61,462 bases of DNA from Cyanophora paradoxa (lineage: Eukaryota > Glaucocystophyceae > Cyanophorales > Cyanophoraceae): positions 1 through 61,462 of the forward strand of contig QPMI01000287.1 of the NCBI GenBank assembly GCA_004431415.1. The letters run 5' to 3'. This document shows positions 49,536-61,462 of the stretch, piece by piece. The position numbers and the translations under genes were made by a program. The first letter of the stretch is position 1; each line of letters starts with the position of its first letter. The notes under the pieces were generated by a model. The model did not search any database, was not told the DNA's origin, and saw only the letters and a list, made by a program, of their open reading frames with translations.

Positions 49536-51290
49536 ATGTATGGGGGCTTGCCCGACAGTTGGTGTGTTGGGTGGAGAATACAGTGTGGTGTCCAGGAACT
49601 TGTCCTGGTGCATCAGCGTGTGAACCCAAAGTGTACTTCGGGACATTTGGGGCCAATACCGCGGAGCTGTGGATCTTTATGTGAATCTTTATTTTTCTTG
49701 TTTTTTTTCGGCGGAGTGCCAATGTATCGGTGTCCTCATTGTGTTCTTCTTGCTGCGTACGTGCATTGCGTGTAGCGCAGTAAAAAAAAGTGGATCGTTT
49801 CACCCGTCGTGATTCTGCCATTTATGATATCGTAATTGACTCGTACTTACCGGAATTGCTTCGTCGGGTTGTGCTCGAAGCACTGGCCGACTCAGACGGA
49901 GAAGACCGAGTTTCTGTTGACATTGATTTGGACGACATGGGTGCTCCTCCGCCCAACCAGGACGTCCTTAAGGCGTTCATCAAGACCAGCAATTTAGTTA
50001 TTTTTGATTCAAATGCACCAAATCGTTTCCTGTCTCAGCTCCGTAGACTTTTGATTTCGGTGGACATCATTCCCAATGCAAATGATGAGTTGGCCGTCAA
50101 CACTTGGGTCGCCCAGACCCAGGCCAATCATGATTATATTTGGACTCAGCTTCGCATGAAAATCTCTAATTGCTTTTCGACTGGTCCAGCTCAGGATTTC
50201 TGCCCAGAGGTCCTGCAGTCTGCTGACTGGCCGGATTTTGTTGCAAGATTTTCCGCCCATTTCTTGCACAATGCAGTGCGAAGCCAGACAAATAAGTTGT
50301 ATTGGAACTACACTTATCAGTTCGCTTGCTTTACTTTCGGCGCGATTGTTCCCTTCGTGACTTTTGCCATGGAGAAGTTCAAGCGTGCTGAGGAGTGTAA
50401 CTCTCGCGATTTGACTGAGGATGTAGTTATGAAGGATATTTGGAATGAATTGAATCTGCCTGGAGATTTGCCTTTGGAATTGAATAATAAACAGAAATTG
50501 TATTTCAGACTCAAACAGGTGTGGGAGAAGAAATTGCAGGATTCTGCAGCGGGCTCTCACTCCAAGGGAGACCTTGGTTTCACGTCTCTTACTACAGAGC
50601 GTGGCTCTGGTTCTTCCTCTTCTCTCATGACCAAGTCTGAAGTAGAGTATTTGATGGATGAAAAATTGAAGAGTTTTGGAGTGAAAATAGATGAGAAAAT
50701 TGATGATTTGCGCTCTGAAATTAAGCGCACAAATAATGCAGTTCTTGATAAGTTGGATCAGATTGGGCGCCAAGTCAGTTCTCGCCCCCAGGGTGACTCT
50801 TGGCGTGGCAATTATAATTTTGGACGTGGAGGATATGGAGGTCGCGGTCGTGGGCACTATACCCAGCGCGACTCTCATGATTCTGGACATTATTCTGGTG
50901 GTGGTGATCGCGGTCGCTCCGTTGAGCGCCGTGGGTCTTCTTCTGACCCTAAGGGTCGGGGCGGTTCGCAGCCCCGCCCGAAAAACGCCTAAACCAGCCG
51001 GTATCTGCCCGCCAGGCTGGGGCGGCGTCTAAACCAGCCACTTTCGGAGCAGCTGTTATTGATTCCTTTGATTCCTTTGATTTCATTCAATGAATTTCTT
51101 CGACGAATTGCACAGCGAGTCAACAGTTGTTTCGATTCTTCTTCCCCTTCGTCTCTTTCATCATCCAATGTTTCCCAATCATCCAACTTCCCTATCGTTG
51201 CCAACGACAAGAAAGATGCTAGTAGTCTTAGAGTTTCTTCTTTGGATACAATCCCGGTCATTGCGCCGGAAGGTCAGCCGCATTTGCGTA
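49536..51290 (+). mobile_element. gypsy relative with gag, truncated by satellite
   Basis: Plus-strand copy of the same family as 24,527-27,375. The leader starts TGTATGGGGGCTTGCC at about 49,536 and matches the other copy through GGGGCCAATACCGCGG. Gag is complete. About 300 bp after gag the DNA passes into satellite at about 51,291 (GGTCAGCCGCATTTGCGTAA then satellite). A small insertion of about 50 bp with TTGATTCCTTTGATTCCTTT is present after gag, as compared with the other copy. The two copies differ clearly, so they are not recent duplicates. Confidence 0.8.
49790..50992 (+). CDS. gag: gag of the gypsy relative (about 400 aa)
   Basis: Open from about 49,790 (VDRFTRRDSAIYDIVIDSYL) to TAA 50,990-50,992. 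The ATG used by the other copy (27,147) is ATT here, and an extra base in the A run puts that codon out of frame, so the native start seems lost. The body is rich in Trp and acidic residues (LQSADWPDFVARFSAHFLHN, LNLPGDLPLELNNKQ). A coiled region follows (KLKSFGVKIDEKIDDLRSEI), then an RGG tail (RGGYGGRGRGHYTQRDSHD). There is no CCHC knuckle, so RNA binding may depend on the RGG tail. Otherwise intact. Confidence 0.75.
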   Translation: MDRFTRRDSAIYDIVIDSYLPELLRRVVLEALADSDGEDRVSVDIDLDDMGAPPPNQDVLKAFIKTSNLVIFDSNAPNRFLSQLRRLLISVDIIPNANDELAVNTWVAQTQANHDYIWTQLRMKISNCFSTGPAQDFCPEVLQSADWPDFVARFSAHFLHNAVRSQTNKLYWNYTYQFACFTFGAIVPFVTFAMEKFKRAEECNSRDLTEDVVMKDIWNELNLPGDLPLELNNKQKLYFRLKQVWEKKLQDSAAGSHSKGDLGFTSLTTERGSGSSSSLMTKSEVEYLMDEKLKSFGVKIDEKIDDLRSEIKRTNNAVLDKLDQIGRQVSSRPQGDSWRGNYNFGRGGYGGRGRGHYTQRDSHDSGHYSGGGDRGRSVERRGSSSDPKGRGGSQPRPKNA

Positions 51291-54200
51291 ATGGGGGCAG
51301 CCCCGAACCCAACCTCGAAACTAGAAAACTAACACCCCTCCCTATCATGCAAACCTGCCAGAGTGCTCTGGCGAATCCCAGCGCTCCCTGCCTGCTGTTT
51401 CGTGTGGGTGGGGACCCCTGAAAGATTTCGGGGGCAATGGGGGCAGCCCCGAACCCAACCTCGAAACTAGAAAACTAACACCCCTCCCTACCATGCAAAC
51501 CTGCCAGAGTGCTCTGGCGAATCCCAGCGGGTGGGGACCCCTGTGTGATTTTGGGGGGCGATGGGGGCAGCCCCGAACCCAACCCCGAAACTAGAAAACT
51601 TACACCCCTCCCTTTCATGCAAACCTGCCTGAAATCTCACAGGGTCCCCACCCACACGAAACAGCAGGCAGGGGCGCTGGGATTCGCCAGAGCGCTCTGG
51701 CAGGTTTGCATGATAGGAGGGTGTTAGTTTCTAGTTCGAGGTTGGGTTGGGCTGCCCCATCGCCCCCGTGAGATTTCAGGGGGCGATTGGGGCACCCCGA
51801 ACCCAACCCGAAACTAGAAAACTAACACCCCTCCCTATCATGAAACCTGCCAGAGTGCTCTGGCGGATCCCAGCGCTCCGTTCCTGCTGTTTCGTGTGGG
51901 TGGGGACCCCTGTGAGATTTCGGGGGGCGATGGGGGCAGCCCCGCACCCAACCTTGAAACTAGAAAACTAACACCCCTCCCTATCATGCAAACCTGCCAG
52001 AGTGCTCTGGCGAATCCCAGCGCTCCCCGCCTGCTGTTTTGTGTGGGTGGAGACCCCTGTGAGATTTCGTGGGGCGATCGCTGCAGCCCCAAACCCAACC
52101 TCGAATCTAGAAAACTTACACCCCTCCCTATCCTGCAAACCTGCCAGAGTGCTCTGGCGAATCCCAGCGCTCCCTGCCTGCTGTTCCGTGTGGGTGGGGA
52201 CCCCTGTGAGATTTCAGGGGGCGATTGGGGCCACCCCGAACCCAACCCCGAAACTAGAAAACTAACACCCCTCCCTATCATGCAAACCTGCCAGAGTGCT
52301 CTGGCGGATCCCAGCGCTCCGTTCCTGCTGTTTCGTGTGGGTGGGGACCCCTGTGAGATTTCGGGGGCGATGGGGCAGCCCCGACCCAACCTGAAACTAG
52401 AAAACTAACACCCCTCCCTATCATGCAAACCTGCCAGAGTGCTCTGGCGAATCCCAGCGCTCCCGCCTGCTGTTTGTGTGGGTGGGACCCCTGTGAGATT
52501 TCGGGGGCGATCGGTGCAGCCCCAACCCAACCTCGAATCTAGAAAACTTACACCCCTCCCTATCCTGCAAACCTGCCAGAGTGCTCTGGCGAATCCCAGC
52601 GCTCCCTGCCTGCTGTTTCGTGTGGGTGGGGACCCCTGTGAGATTTCGGGGGGCGATCGGGGCAGCCCCGAACCCAACCCCGAAACTAGAAAACTAACAC
52701 CCCTCCCTATCATGCAAACCTGCCAGAGTGCTCTGGCGAATCCCAGCGCTCCGTTCCTGCTGTTTCGTGTGGGTGGGGACCCCTGTGAGATTTCGGGGGC
52801 GATGGGGCAGCCCCAACCCAACCTGAAACTAGAAAACTAACACCCCTCCCTATCATGCAAACCTGCCAGAGTGCTCTGGCGAATCCCAGCGCTCCCGCCT
52901 GCTGTTTCGTGTGGGTGGGACCCCTGTGAGATTTGGGGGCGATGGGGCAGCCCCAACCCAACCTCGAAACTAGAAAACTAACACCCCTCCCTATCATGCA
53001 ACCTGCCAGAGTGCTCTGGCGATCCCAGCGCTCCCTGCCTGCTGTTTCGTGTGGGTGGGGACCCCTGTGAAATTTCGGGGGGCAATCGGGGCAGCCCCGA
53101 CCCAACCTCGAACTAGAAAACTAACACCCCTCCCTATCATGCAAACCTGCCAGAGTGCTCTGGCGAATCCCAGCGCTCCCTTCCTGCTGTTTCGTGTGGG
53201 TGGGGACCCCTGTGAGATTTGGGGGCGATCGGGGCAGCCCCAACCCAACCCGAAACTAGAAAACTAACACCCTCCCTATCATGCAAACCTGCCAGAGTGC
53301 TCTGGCGATCCCAGCGCTCCTCCTGCTGTTTCGTGTGGGTGGGACCCCTGTGAGATTTCGGGGGCGATGGGGCAGCCCCAACCCAACCTCGAAACTAGAA
53401 AACTAACACCCCTCCCTATCATGCAAACCTGCCAGAGTGCTCTGGCGATCCCAGCGCCCCTGCCTGCTGTTTCGTGTGGGTGGGGACCCCTGTGAGATTT
53501 CGGGGGCGATCGGGGCAGCCCCGAACCCAACCTCGAAACTAGAAAACTAACACCCCTCCCTATCATGCAAACCTGCCAGAGTGCTCTGGCGAATCCAGCG
53601 CTCCTCCTGCTGTTTCGTGTGGGTGGGGACCCCTGTGAGATTTGGGGGCGATGGGGCAGCCCCAACCCAACCTCGAAACTAGAAAACTAACACCCTCCCT
53701 ATCATGCAAACCTGCCAGAGTGCTCTGGCGATCCCAGCGCTCCCTGCCTGCTGTTTCGTGTGGGTGGGGACCCCTGTGAGATTTCGGGGGGCGATCGGGG
53801 CAGCCCCAACCCAACCTCGAAACTAGAAAACTAACACCCCTCCCTATCATGCAAACCTGCCAGAGTGCTCTGGCGAATCCCAGCGCCCCTGCCTGCTGTT
53901 TGTGTGGGTGGGGACCCCTGTGAGATTTCGGGGGCGATGGGGCAGCCCCGAACCCAACCTCGAAACTAGAAAACTAACACCCTCCCTATCATGCAAACCT
54001 GCCAGAGTGCTCTGGCGAATCCCAGCGCTCCCTGCCTGCTGTTTCGTGTGGGTGGGGACCCCTGTGAGATTTCGGGGGCATGGGGCAGCCCCGACCCAAC
54101 CTGAAACTAGAAAACTAACACCCCTCCCTATCATGCAAACCTGCCAGAGTGCTCTGGCGAATCCCAGCGCTCCCTGCCTGCTGTTTCGTGTGGGTGGGGA

Positions 54201-57200
54201 CCCCTGTGAGATTTCGGGGGCGATCGGGGCAGCCCCAACCCAACCTCGAAACTAGAAAACTAACACCCCTCCCTATCATGCAAACCTGCCAGAGTGCTCT
54301 GGCGAATCCCAGCGCTCCCTGCCTGCTGTTTCGTGTGGGTGGGGACCCCTGTGAGATTTCGGGGGCGATGGGGCAGCCCCGAACCCAACCTCGAAACTAG
54401 AAAACTAACACCCCTCCCTATCATGCAAACCTGCCAGAGTGCTCTGGCGAATCCCAGCGCTCCCTCCTGCTGTTTCGTGTGGGTGGGGACCCCTGTGAGA
54501 TTTCGGGGGCGATTGGGGCAGCCCCGAACCCAACCTCGAAACTAGAAAACTAACACCCCTCCCTATCATGCAAACCTGCCAGAGTGCTCTGGCGAATCCC
54601 AGCGCTACCCGCCTGCTGTTTCGTGTGGGTGGGGACCCCTGTGAGATTTCGGGGGCGATCGGGGCAGCCCCAACCCAACCTCGAAACTAGAAAACTAACA
54701 CCCCTCCCTATCATGCAAACCTGCCAGAGTGCTCTGGCGAATCCCAGCGCTCCCTGCCTGCTGTTTCGTGTGGGTGGGGACCCCTGTGAGATTTCGGGGG
54801 CGATGGGGGCAGCCCCGAACCCAACCTCGAAACTAGAAAACTAACACCCCTCCCTATCATGCAAACCTGCCAGAGTGCTCTGGCGAATCCAGCGCTCCTC
54901 CTGCTGTTTCGTGTGGGTGGGGACCCCTGTGAGATTTCGGGGGCGATGGGGCAGCCCCGAACCCAACCTTGAAACTAGAAAACTAACACCCCTCCCTATC
55001 ATGCAAACCTGCCAGAGTGCTCTGGCGAATCCCAGCGCTCCCTGCCTGCTGTTTCGTGTGGGTGGGGACCCCTGTGAGATTTCAGGGGGCGATGGGGGCA
55101 GCCCCGAACCCAACCTCGAAACTAGAAAACTAACACCCCTCCCTATCATGCAAACCTGCCAGAGTGCTCTGGCGAATCCCAGCGCTCCCTGCCTGCTGTT
55201 TCGTGTGGGTGGGGACCCCTGTGAGATTTCGGGGGGCAATCGGGGCAGCCCCGACCCAACCTCGAAACTAGAAAACTAACACCCCTCCCTATCATGCAAA
55301 CCTGCCAGAGTGCTCTGGCGAATCCCAGCGCTCCCTTCCTGCTGTTTCGTGTGGGTGGGGACCCCTGTGAGATTTCGGGGGCGATGGGGGCAGCCCCGAA
55401 CCCAACCTCGAAACTAGAAAACTAACACCCCTCCCTATCATGCAAACCTGCCAGAGTGCTCTGGCGAATCCCAGCGCTCCCTTCCTGCTGTTTCGTGTGG
55501 GTGGGGACCCCTGTGAGATTTCGGGGGCGATGGGGGCAGCCCCGAACCCAACCTCGAAACTAGAAAACTAACACCCCTCCCTATCATGCAAACCTGCCAG
55601 AGTGCTCTGGCGAATCCCAGCGCTCCCTGCCTGCTGTTTCGTGTGGGTGGGACCCCTGTGAGATTTCGGGGGCGATGGGGCAGCCCCAACCCAACCTCGA
55701 AACTAGAAAACTAACACCCCTCCCTATCATGCAAACCTGCCAGAGTGCTCTGGCGAATCCCAGCGCTCCCTGCCTGCTGTTTCGTGTGGGTGGGGACCCC
55801 TGTGAGATTTCGGGGGCGATTGGGGCAGCCCCGAACCCAACCTCGAAACTAGAAAACTAACACCCCTCCCTATCATGCAAACCTGCCAGAGTGCTCTGGC
55901 GAATCCCAGCGCTCCCTCCTGCTGTTTCGTGTGGGTGGGGACCCCTGTGAGATTTCGGGGGCGATGGGGCAGCCCGAACCCAACCTCGAAACTAGAAAAC
56001 TAACACCCCTCCCTATCATGCAAACCTGCCAGAGTGCTCTGGCGAATCCCAGCGCTCCCTCCTGCTGTTTCGTGTGGGTGGGGACCCCTGTGAGATTTCG
56101 GGGGCGATGGGGCAGCCCCAACCCAACCTCGAAACTAGAAAACTAACACCCCTCCCTATCATGCAAACCTGCCAGAGTGCTCTGGCGAATCCCAGCGCTC
56201 CCTGCCTGCTGTTTCGTGTGGGTGGGGACCCCTGTGAGATTTCGGGGGCGATGGGGGCAGCCCCGAACCCAACCTCGAAACTAGAAAACTAACACCCTCC
56301 CTATCATGCAAACCTGCCAGAGTGCTCTGGCGAATCCCAGCGCTCCCTGCCTGCTGTTTCGTGTGGGTGGGGACCCCTGTGAGATTTCGGGGGGCGATGG
56401 GGCAGCCCCGAACCCAACCTCGAAACTAGAAAACTAACACCCCTCCCTATCATGCAAACCTGCCAGAGTGCTCTGGCGAATCCCAGCGCTCCCTGCCTGC
56501 TGTTTCGTGTGGGTGGGGACCCCTGTGAGATTTCAGGGGGCGATGGGGGCAGCCCCAAACCCAACCTCGAAACTAGAAAACTAACACCCCTCCCTATCAT
56601 GCAAACCTGCCAGAGTGCTCTGGCGAATCCCAGCGCTCCCTGCCTGCTGTTTCGTGTGGGTGGGGACCCCTGTGAGATTTCGGGGGGCGATGGGGGCAGC
56701 CCCGAACCCAACCTCGAAACTAGAAAACTAACACCCCTCCCTATCATGCAAACCTGCCAGAGTGCTCTGGCGAATCCCAGCGCTCCCTTCCTGCTGTTTC
56801 GTGTGGGTGGGGACCCCTGTGAGATTTCGGGGGCGATGGGGGCAGCCCCGAACCCAACCTCGAAACTAGAAAACTAACACCCCTCCCTATCATGCAAACC
56901 TGCCAGAGTGCTCTGGCGAATCCCAGCGCTCCCTGCCTGCTGTTTCGTGTGGGTGGGGACCCCTGTGAGATTTCGGGGGGCGATGGGGGCAGCCCCAAAC
57001 CCAACCTCGAAACTAGAAAACTAACACCCCTCCCTATCATGCAAACCTGCCAGAGTGCTCTGGCGAATCCCAGCGCTCCCTGCCTGCTGTTTCGTGTGGG
57101 TGGGGACCCCTGTGAGATTTCGGGGGCGATCGGGGCAGCCCCGAACCCAACCTCGAAACTAGAAAACTAACACCCCTCCCTATCATGCAAACCTGCCAGA

Positions 57201-60200
57201 GTGCTCTGGCGAATCCCAGCGCTCCCTGCCTGCTGTTTCGTGTGGGTGGGGACCCCTGTGAGATTTCGGGGGCGATGGGGCAGCCCGAACCCAACCTCGA
57301 AACTAGAAAACTAACACCCCTCCCTATCATGCAAACCTGCCAGAGTGCTCTGGCGAATCCCAGCGCTCCCTGCCTGCTGTTTCGTGTGGGTGGGGACCCC
57401 TGTGAGATTTCGGGGGCGATGGGGCAGCCCCGAACCCAACCTCGAAACTAGAAAACTAACACCCTCCCTATCATGCAAACCTGCCAGAGTGCTCTGGCGA
57501 ATCCCAGCGCTCCCTGCCTGCTGTTTCGTGTGGGTGGGGACCCCTGTGAGATTTCGGGGGCGATGGGGCAGCCCCAACCCAACCTCGAAACTAGAAAACT
57601 AACACCCCTCCCTATCATGCAAACCTGCCAGAGTGCTCTGGCGAATCCCAGCGCTCCCTGCCTGCTGTTTCGTGTGGGTGGGGACCCCTGTGAGATTTCG
57701 GGGGCGATGGGGCAGCCCGAACCCAACCTCGAAACTAGAAAACTAACACCCCTCCCTATCATGCAAACCTGCCAGAGTGCTCTGGCGAATCCCAGCGCTC
57801 CCTCCTGCTGTTTCGTGTGGGTGGGGACCCCTGTGAGATTTCGGGGGCGATGGGGCAGCCCCCAACCCAACCTCGAAACTAGAAAACTAACACCCCTCCC
57901 TATCATGCAAACCTGCCAGAGTGCTCTGGCGAATCCCAGCGCTCCCTGCCTGCTGTTTCGTGTGGGTGGGGACCCCTGTGAGATTTCGGGGGCGATGGGG
58001 GCAGCCCCGAACCCAACCTCGAAACTAGAAAACTAACACCCCTCCCTATCATGCAAACCTGCCAGAGTGCTCTGGCGAATCCCAGCGCTCCCTGCCTGCT
58101 GTTTCGTGTGGGTGGGACCCCTGTGAGATTTCGGGGGCGATCGGGGCAGCCCCAAACCCAACCTCGAAACTAGAAAACTAACACCCCTCCCTATCATGCA
58201 AACCTGCCAGAGTGCTCTGGCGAATCCCAGCGCTCCCTGCCTGCTGTTTCGTGTGGGTGGGGACCCCTGTGAGATTTCGGGGGCGATGGGGCAGCCCCGA
58301 ACCCAACCTCGAAACTAGAAAACTAACACCCCTCCCTATCATGCAAACCTGCCAGAGTGCTCTGGCGAATCCCAGCGCTCCCTCCTGCTGTTTCGTGTGG
58401 GTGGGGACCCCTGTGAGATTTCGGGGGCGATGGGGCAGCCCGAACCCAACCTCGAAACTAGAAAACTAACACCCCTCCCTATCATGCAAACCTGCCAGAG
58501 TGCTCTGGCGAATCCCAGCGCTCCCTGCCTGCTGTTTCGTGTGGGTGGGGACCCCTGTGAGATTTCGGGGGCGATGGGGCAGCCCCGAACCCAACCTCGA
58601 AACTAGAAAACTAACACCCTCCCTATCATGCAAACCTGCCAGAGTGCTCTGGCGAATCCCAGCGCTCCCTGCCTGCTGTTTCGTGTGGGTGGGGACCCCT
58701 GTGAGATTTCGGGGGCGATGGGGCAGCCCGAACCCAACCTCGAAACTAGAAAACTAACACCCTCCCTATCATGCAAACCTGCCAGAGTGCTCTGGCGAAT
58801 CCCAGCGCTCCCTGCCTGCTGTTTCGTGTGGGTGGGGACCCCTGTGAGATTTCGGGGGGCGATGGGGCAGCCCCGAACCCAACCTCGAAACTAGAAAACT
58901 AACACCCCTCCCTATCATGCAAACCTGCCAGAGTGCTCTGGCGAATCCCAGCGCTCCCTGCCTGCTGTTTCGTGTGGGTGGGGACCCCTGTGAGATTTCA
59001 GGGGGCGATGGGGCAGCCCCGAACCCAACCTCGAAACTAGAAAACTAACACCCCTCCCTATCATGCAAACCTGCCAGAGTGCTCTGGCGAATCCCAGCGC
59101 TCCCTGCCTGCTGTTTCGTGTGGGTGGGGACCCCTGTGAGATTTCGGGGGGCGATGGGGCAGCCCCGAACCCAACCTCGAAACTAGAAAACTAACACCCC
59201 TCCCTATCATGCAAACCTGCCAGAGTGCTCTGGCGAATCCCAGCGCTCCCTGCCTGCTGTTTCGTGTGGGTGGGGACCCCTGTGAGATTTCGGGGGCGAT
59301 CGGGGCAGCCCCGAACCCAACCTCGAAACTAGAAAACTAACACCCCTCCCTATCATGCAAACCTGCCAGAGTGCTCTGGCGAATCCCAGCGCTCCCTGCC
59401 TGCTGTTTCGTGTGGGTGGGGACCCCTGTGAGATTTCGGGGGCGATGGGGCAGCCCCGAACCCAACCTCGAAACTAGAAAACTAACACCCCTCCCTATCA
59501 TGCAAACCTGCCAGAGTGCTCTGGCGAATCCCAGCGCTCCCTCCTGCTGTTTCGTGTGGGTGGGGACCCCTGTGAGATTTCGGGGGCGATGGGGCAGCCC
59601 CAACCCAACCTCGAAACTAGAAAACTAACACCCCTCCCTATCATGCAAACCTGCCAGAGTGCTCTGGCGAATCCCAGCGCTCCCTGCCTGCTGTTTCGTG
59701 TGGGTGGGGACCCCTGTGAGATTTCGGGGGCGATGGGGCAGCCCCGAACCCAACCTCGAAACTAGAAAACTAACACCCCTCCCTATCATGCAAACCTGCC
59801 AGAGTGCTCTGGCGAATCCCAGCGCTCCCTCCTGCTGTTTCGTGTGGGTGGGGACCCCTGTGAGATTTCGGGGGCGATGGGGCAGCCCGAACCCAACCTC
59901 GAAACTAGAAAACTAACACCCCTCCCTATCATGCAAACCTGCCAGAGTGCTCTGGCGAATCCCAGCGCTCCCTGCCTGCTGTTTCGTGTGGGTGGGACCC
60001 CTGTGAGATTTCGGGGGGCGATGGGGGCAGCCCCGAACCCAACCTCGAAACTAGAAAACTAACACCCCTCCCTATCATGCAAACCTGCCAGAGTGCTCTG
60101 GCGAATCCCAGCGCTCCCTGCCTGCTGTTTCGTGTGGGTGGGGACCCCTGTGAGATTTCGGGGGGCGATGGGGCAGCCCCGAACCCAACCTCGAAACTAG

Positions 60201-61462
60201 AAAACTAACACCCCTCCCTATCATGCAAACCTGCCAGAGTGCTCTGGCGAATCCCAGCGCTCCCTGCCTGCTGTTTCGTGTGGGTGGGGACCCCTGTGAG
60301 ATTTCAGGGGGCGATCGGGGCAGCCCCGAACCCAACCTCGAAACTAGAAAACTAACACCCCTCCCTATCATGCAAACCTGCCAGAGTGCTCTGGCGAATC
60401 CCAGCGCTCCCTGCCTGCTGTTTCGTGTGGGTGGGGACCCCTGTGAGATTTCGGGGGCGATGGGGCAGCCCCAACCCAACCTCGAAACTAGAAAACTAAC
60501 ACCCCTCCCTATCATGCAAACCTGCCAGAGTGCTCTGGCGAATCCCAGCGCTCCCTGCCTGCTGTTTCGTGTGGGTGGGGACCCCTGTGAGATTTCGGGG
60601 GCGATGGGGCAGCCCCGAACCCAACCTCGAAACTAGAAAACTAACACCCTCCCTATCATGCAAACCTGCCAGAGTGCTCTGGCGAATCCCAGCGCTCCCT
60701 GCCTGCTGTTTCGTGTGGGTGGGGACCCCTGTGAGATTTCGGGGGCGATGGGGCAGCCCGAACCCAACCTCGAAACTAGAAAACTAACACCCCTCCCTAT
60801 CATGCAAACCTGCCAGAGTGCTCTGGCGAATCCCAGCGCTCCCTGCCTGCTGTTTCGTGTGGGTGGGGACCCCTGTGAGATTTCGGGGGGCGATTGGGGC
60901 AGCCCCGAACCCAACCTCGAAACTAGAAAACTAACACCCCTCCCTATCATGCAAACCTGCCAGAGTGCTCTGGCGAATCCCAGCGCTCCCTGCCTGCTGT
61001 TTCGTGTGGGTGGGGACCCCTGTGAGATTTCGGGGGCGATCGGGGCAGCCCCGAACCCAACCTCGAAACTAGAAAACTAACACCCCTCCCTATCATGCAA
61101 ACCTGCCAGAGTGCTCTGGCGAATCCAGCGCTCCCTGCCTGCTGTTTCGTGTGGGTGGGGACCCTGTGAGATTTCGGGGGCGATGGGGCAGCCCCGAACC
61201 CAACCTCGAAACTAGAAAACTAACACCCCTCCCTATCATGCAAACCTGCCAGAGTGCTCTGGCGAATCCCAGCGCTCCCTCCTGCTGTTTCGTGTGGGTG
61301 GGGACCCCTGTGAGATTTCGGGGGCGATGGGGCAGCCCCGAACCCAACCTCGAAACTAGAAAACTAACACCCCTCCCTATCATGCAAACCTGCCAGAGTG
61401 CTCTGGCGAATCCCAGCGCTCCCTGCCTGCTGTTTCGTGTGGGTGGGGACCCCTGTGAGATT
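51291..61462 (+). repeat. 145-bp satellite, large right array
   Basis: Over 10 kb of almost wholly forward monomers of 143-147 bp (about 70), with one inverted piece at about 51,630-51,770. Homogeneity rises to the right: from about 54,000 most monomers differ at only one to three sites. The block at 51,600-53,950 has many one-base losses in G and C runs. Matching monomer variants recur at 1,155-1,159 bp between about 57,280 and 60,760, i.e. every eight monomers. The array continues past the window edge. No gene is seen. Confidence 0.97.

Noticed and set aside
51291-61462. Regular direct repeats as a CRISPR array
   Set aside because: The whole 145-bp unit repeats with no unique spacers, no short palindromic repeat with variable intervals and no cas genes. 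It is a eukaryotic satellite.

Overview
This is eukaryotic, repeat-dominated DNA. A GC-rich satellite of about 145 bp per monomer fills roughly half of the window and runs unbroken from about 51,290 to the right edge. Blocks of non-satellite DNA are lodged in it: Ty3/gypsy-type LTR retrotransposons, one very long non-LTR retrotransposon (LINE), and several short clusters of compact, mostly intronless genes that look viral. The setting suggests heterochromatin (centromeric, pericentromeric or subtelomeric) of a protist, invertebrate or similar organism. The species cannot be named from the sequence. I see no rRNA or tRNA genes, no CRISPR array and no clear ordinary host gene.

Layout: 1-3,036 satellite; 3,037-4,632 unique block with one unrecognised ORF; 4,633-8,010 satellite in mixed orientation with a 160-bp unique patch; 8,011-12,705 a 5'-truncated gypsy pol (minus); 12,698-21,440 a decayed LINE (minus; endonuclease, RT, RNase H, zinc finger), itself hit by a short poly(A) retroposon; 21,441-24,107 virus-like gene cluster 1 ending in a 30-bp-arm hairpin; 24,527-27,375 a gypsy relative that keeps gag and integrase but has no protease, RT or RNase H; 27,376-27,650 a fibre-like gene fragment; 27,858-30,337 and 30,451-37,735 two copies of one 2,480-bp segment, the second holding a complete, apparently young gypsy element (32,311-37,111) with identical LTRs; 37,736-40,870 three copies of a 920-bp composite unit (satellite plus gene fragment); 40,870-46,744 three copies of another gene fragment in satellite; 46,776-49,500 virus-like gene cluster 2; 49,536-51,290 a second gag-bearing gypsy fragment; 51,291-61,462 homogeneous satellite.

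The most interesting material is the two virus-like clusters and the gene fragments amplified inside the satellite. Cluster 2 has two upstream regions sharing an exact 17-nt AT-rich motif, a hairpin after one gene, and two convergent genes whose stop codons overlap. This is the economy of a DNA virus (giant virus, virophage or polinton-like virus) rather than of a host locus. Nearby pieces of a LamG-like domain and of a fibre motif (GDGSQLTGL) fit virion surface proteins. The family is not established here. Most of these genes carry frameshifts or stops, so they are remnants, although some breaks may be consensus errors, because parts of the window show many one-base losses in homopolymers.
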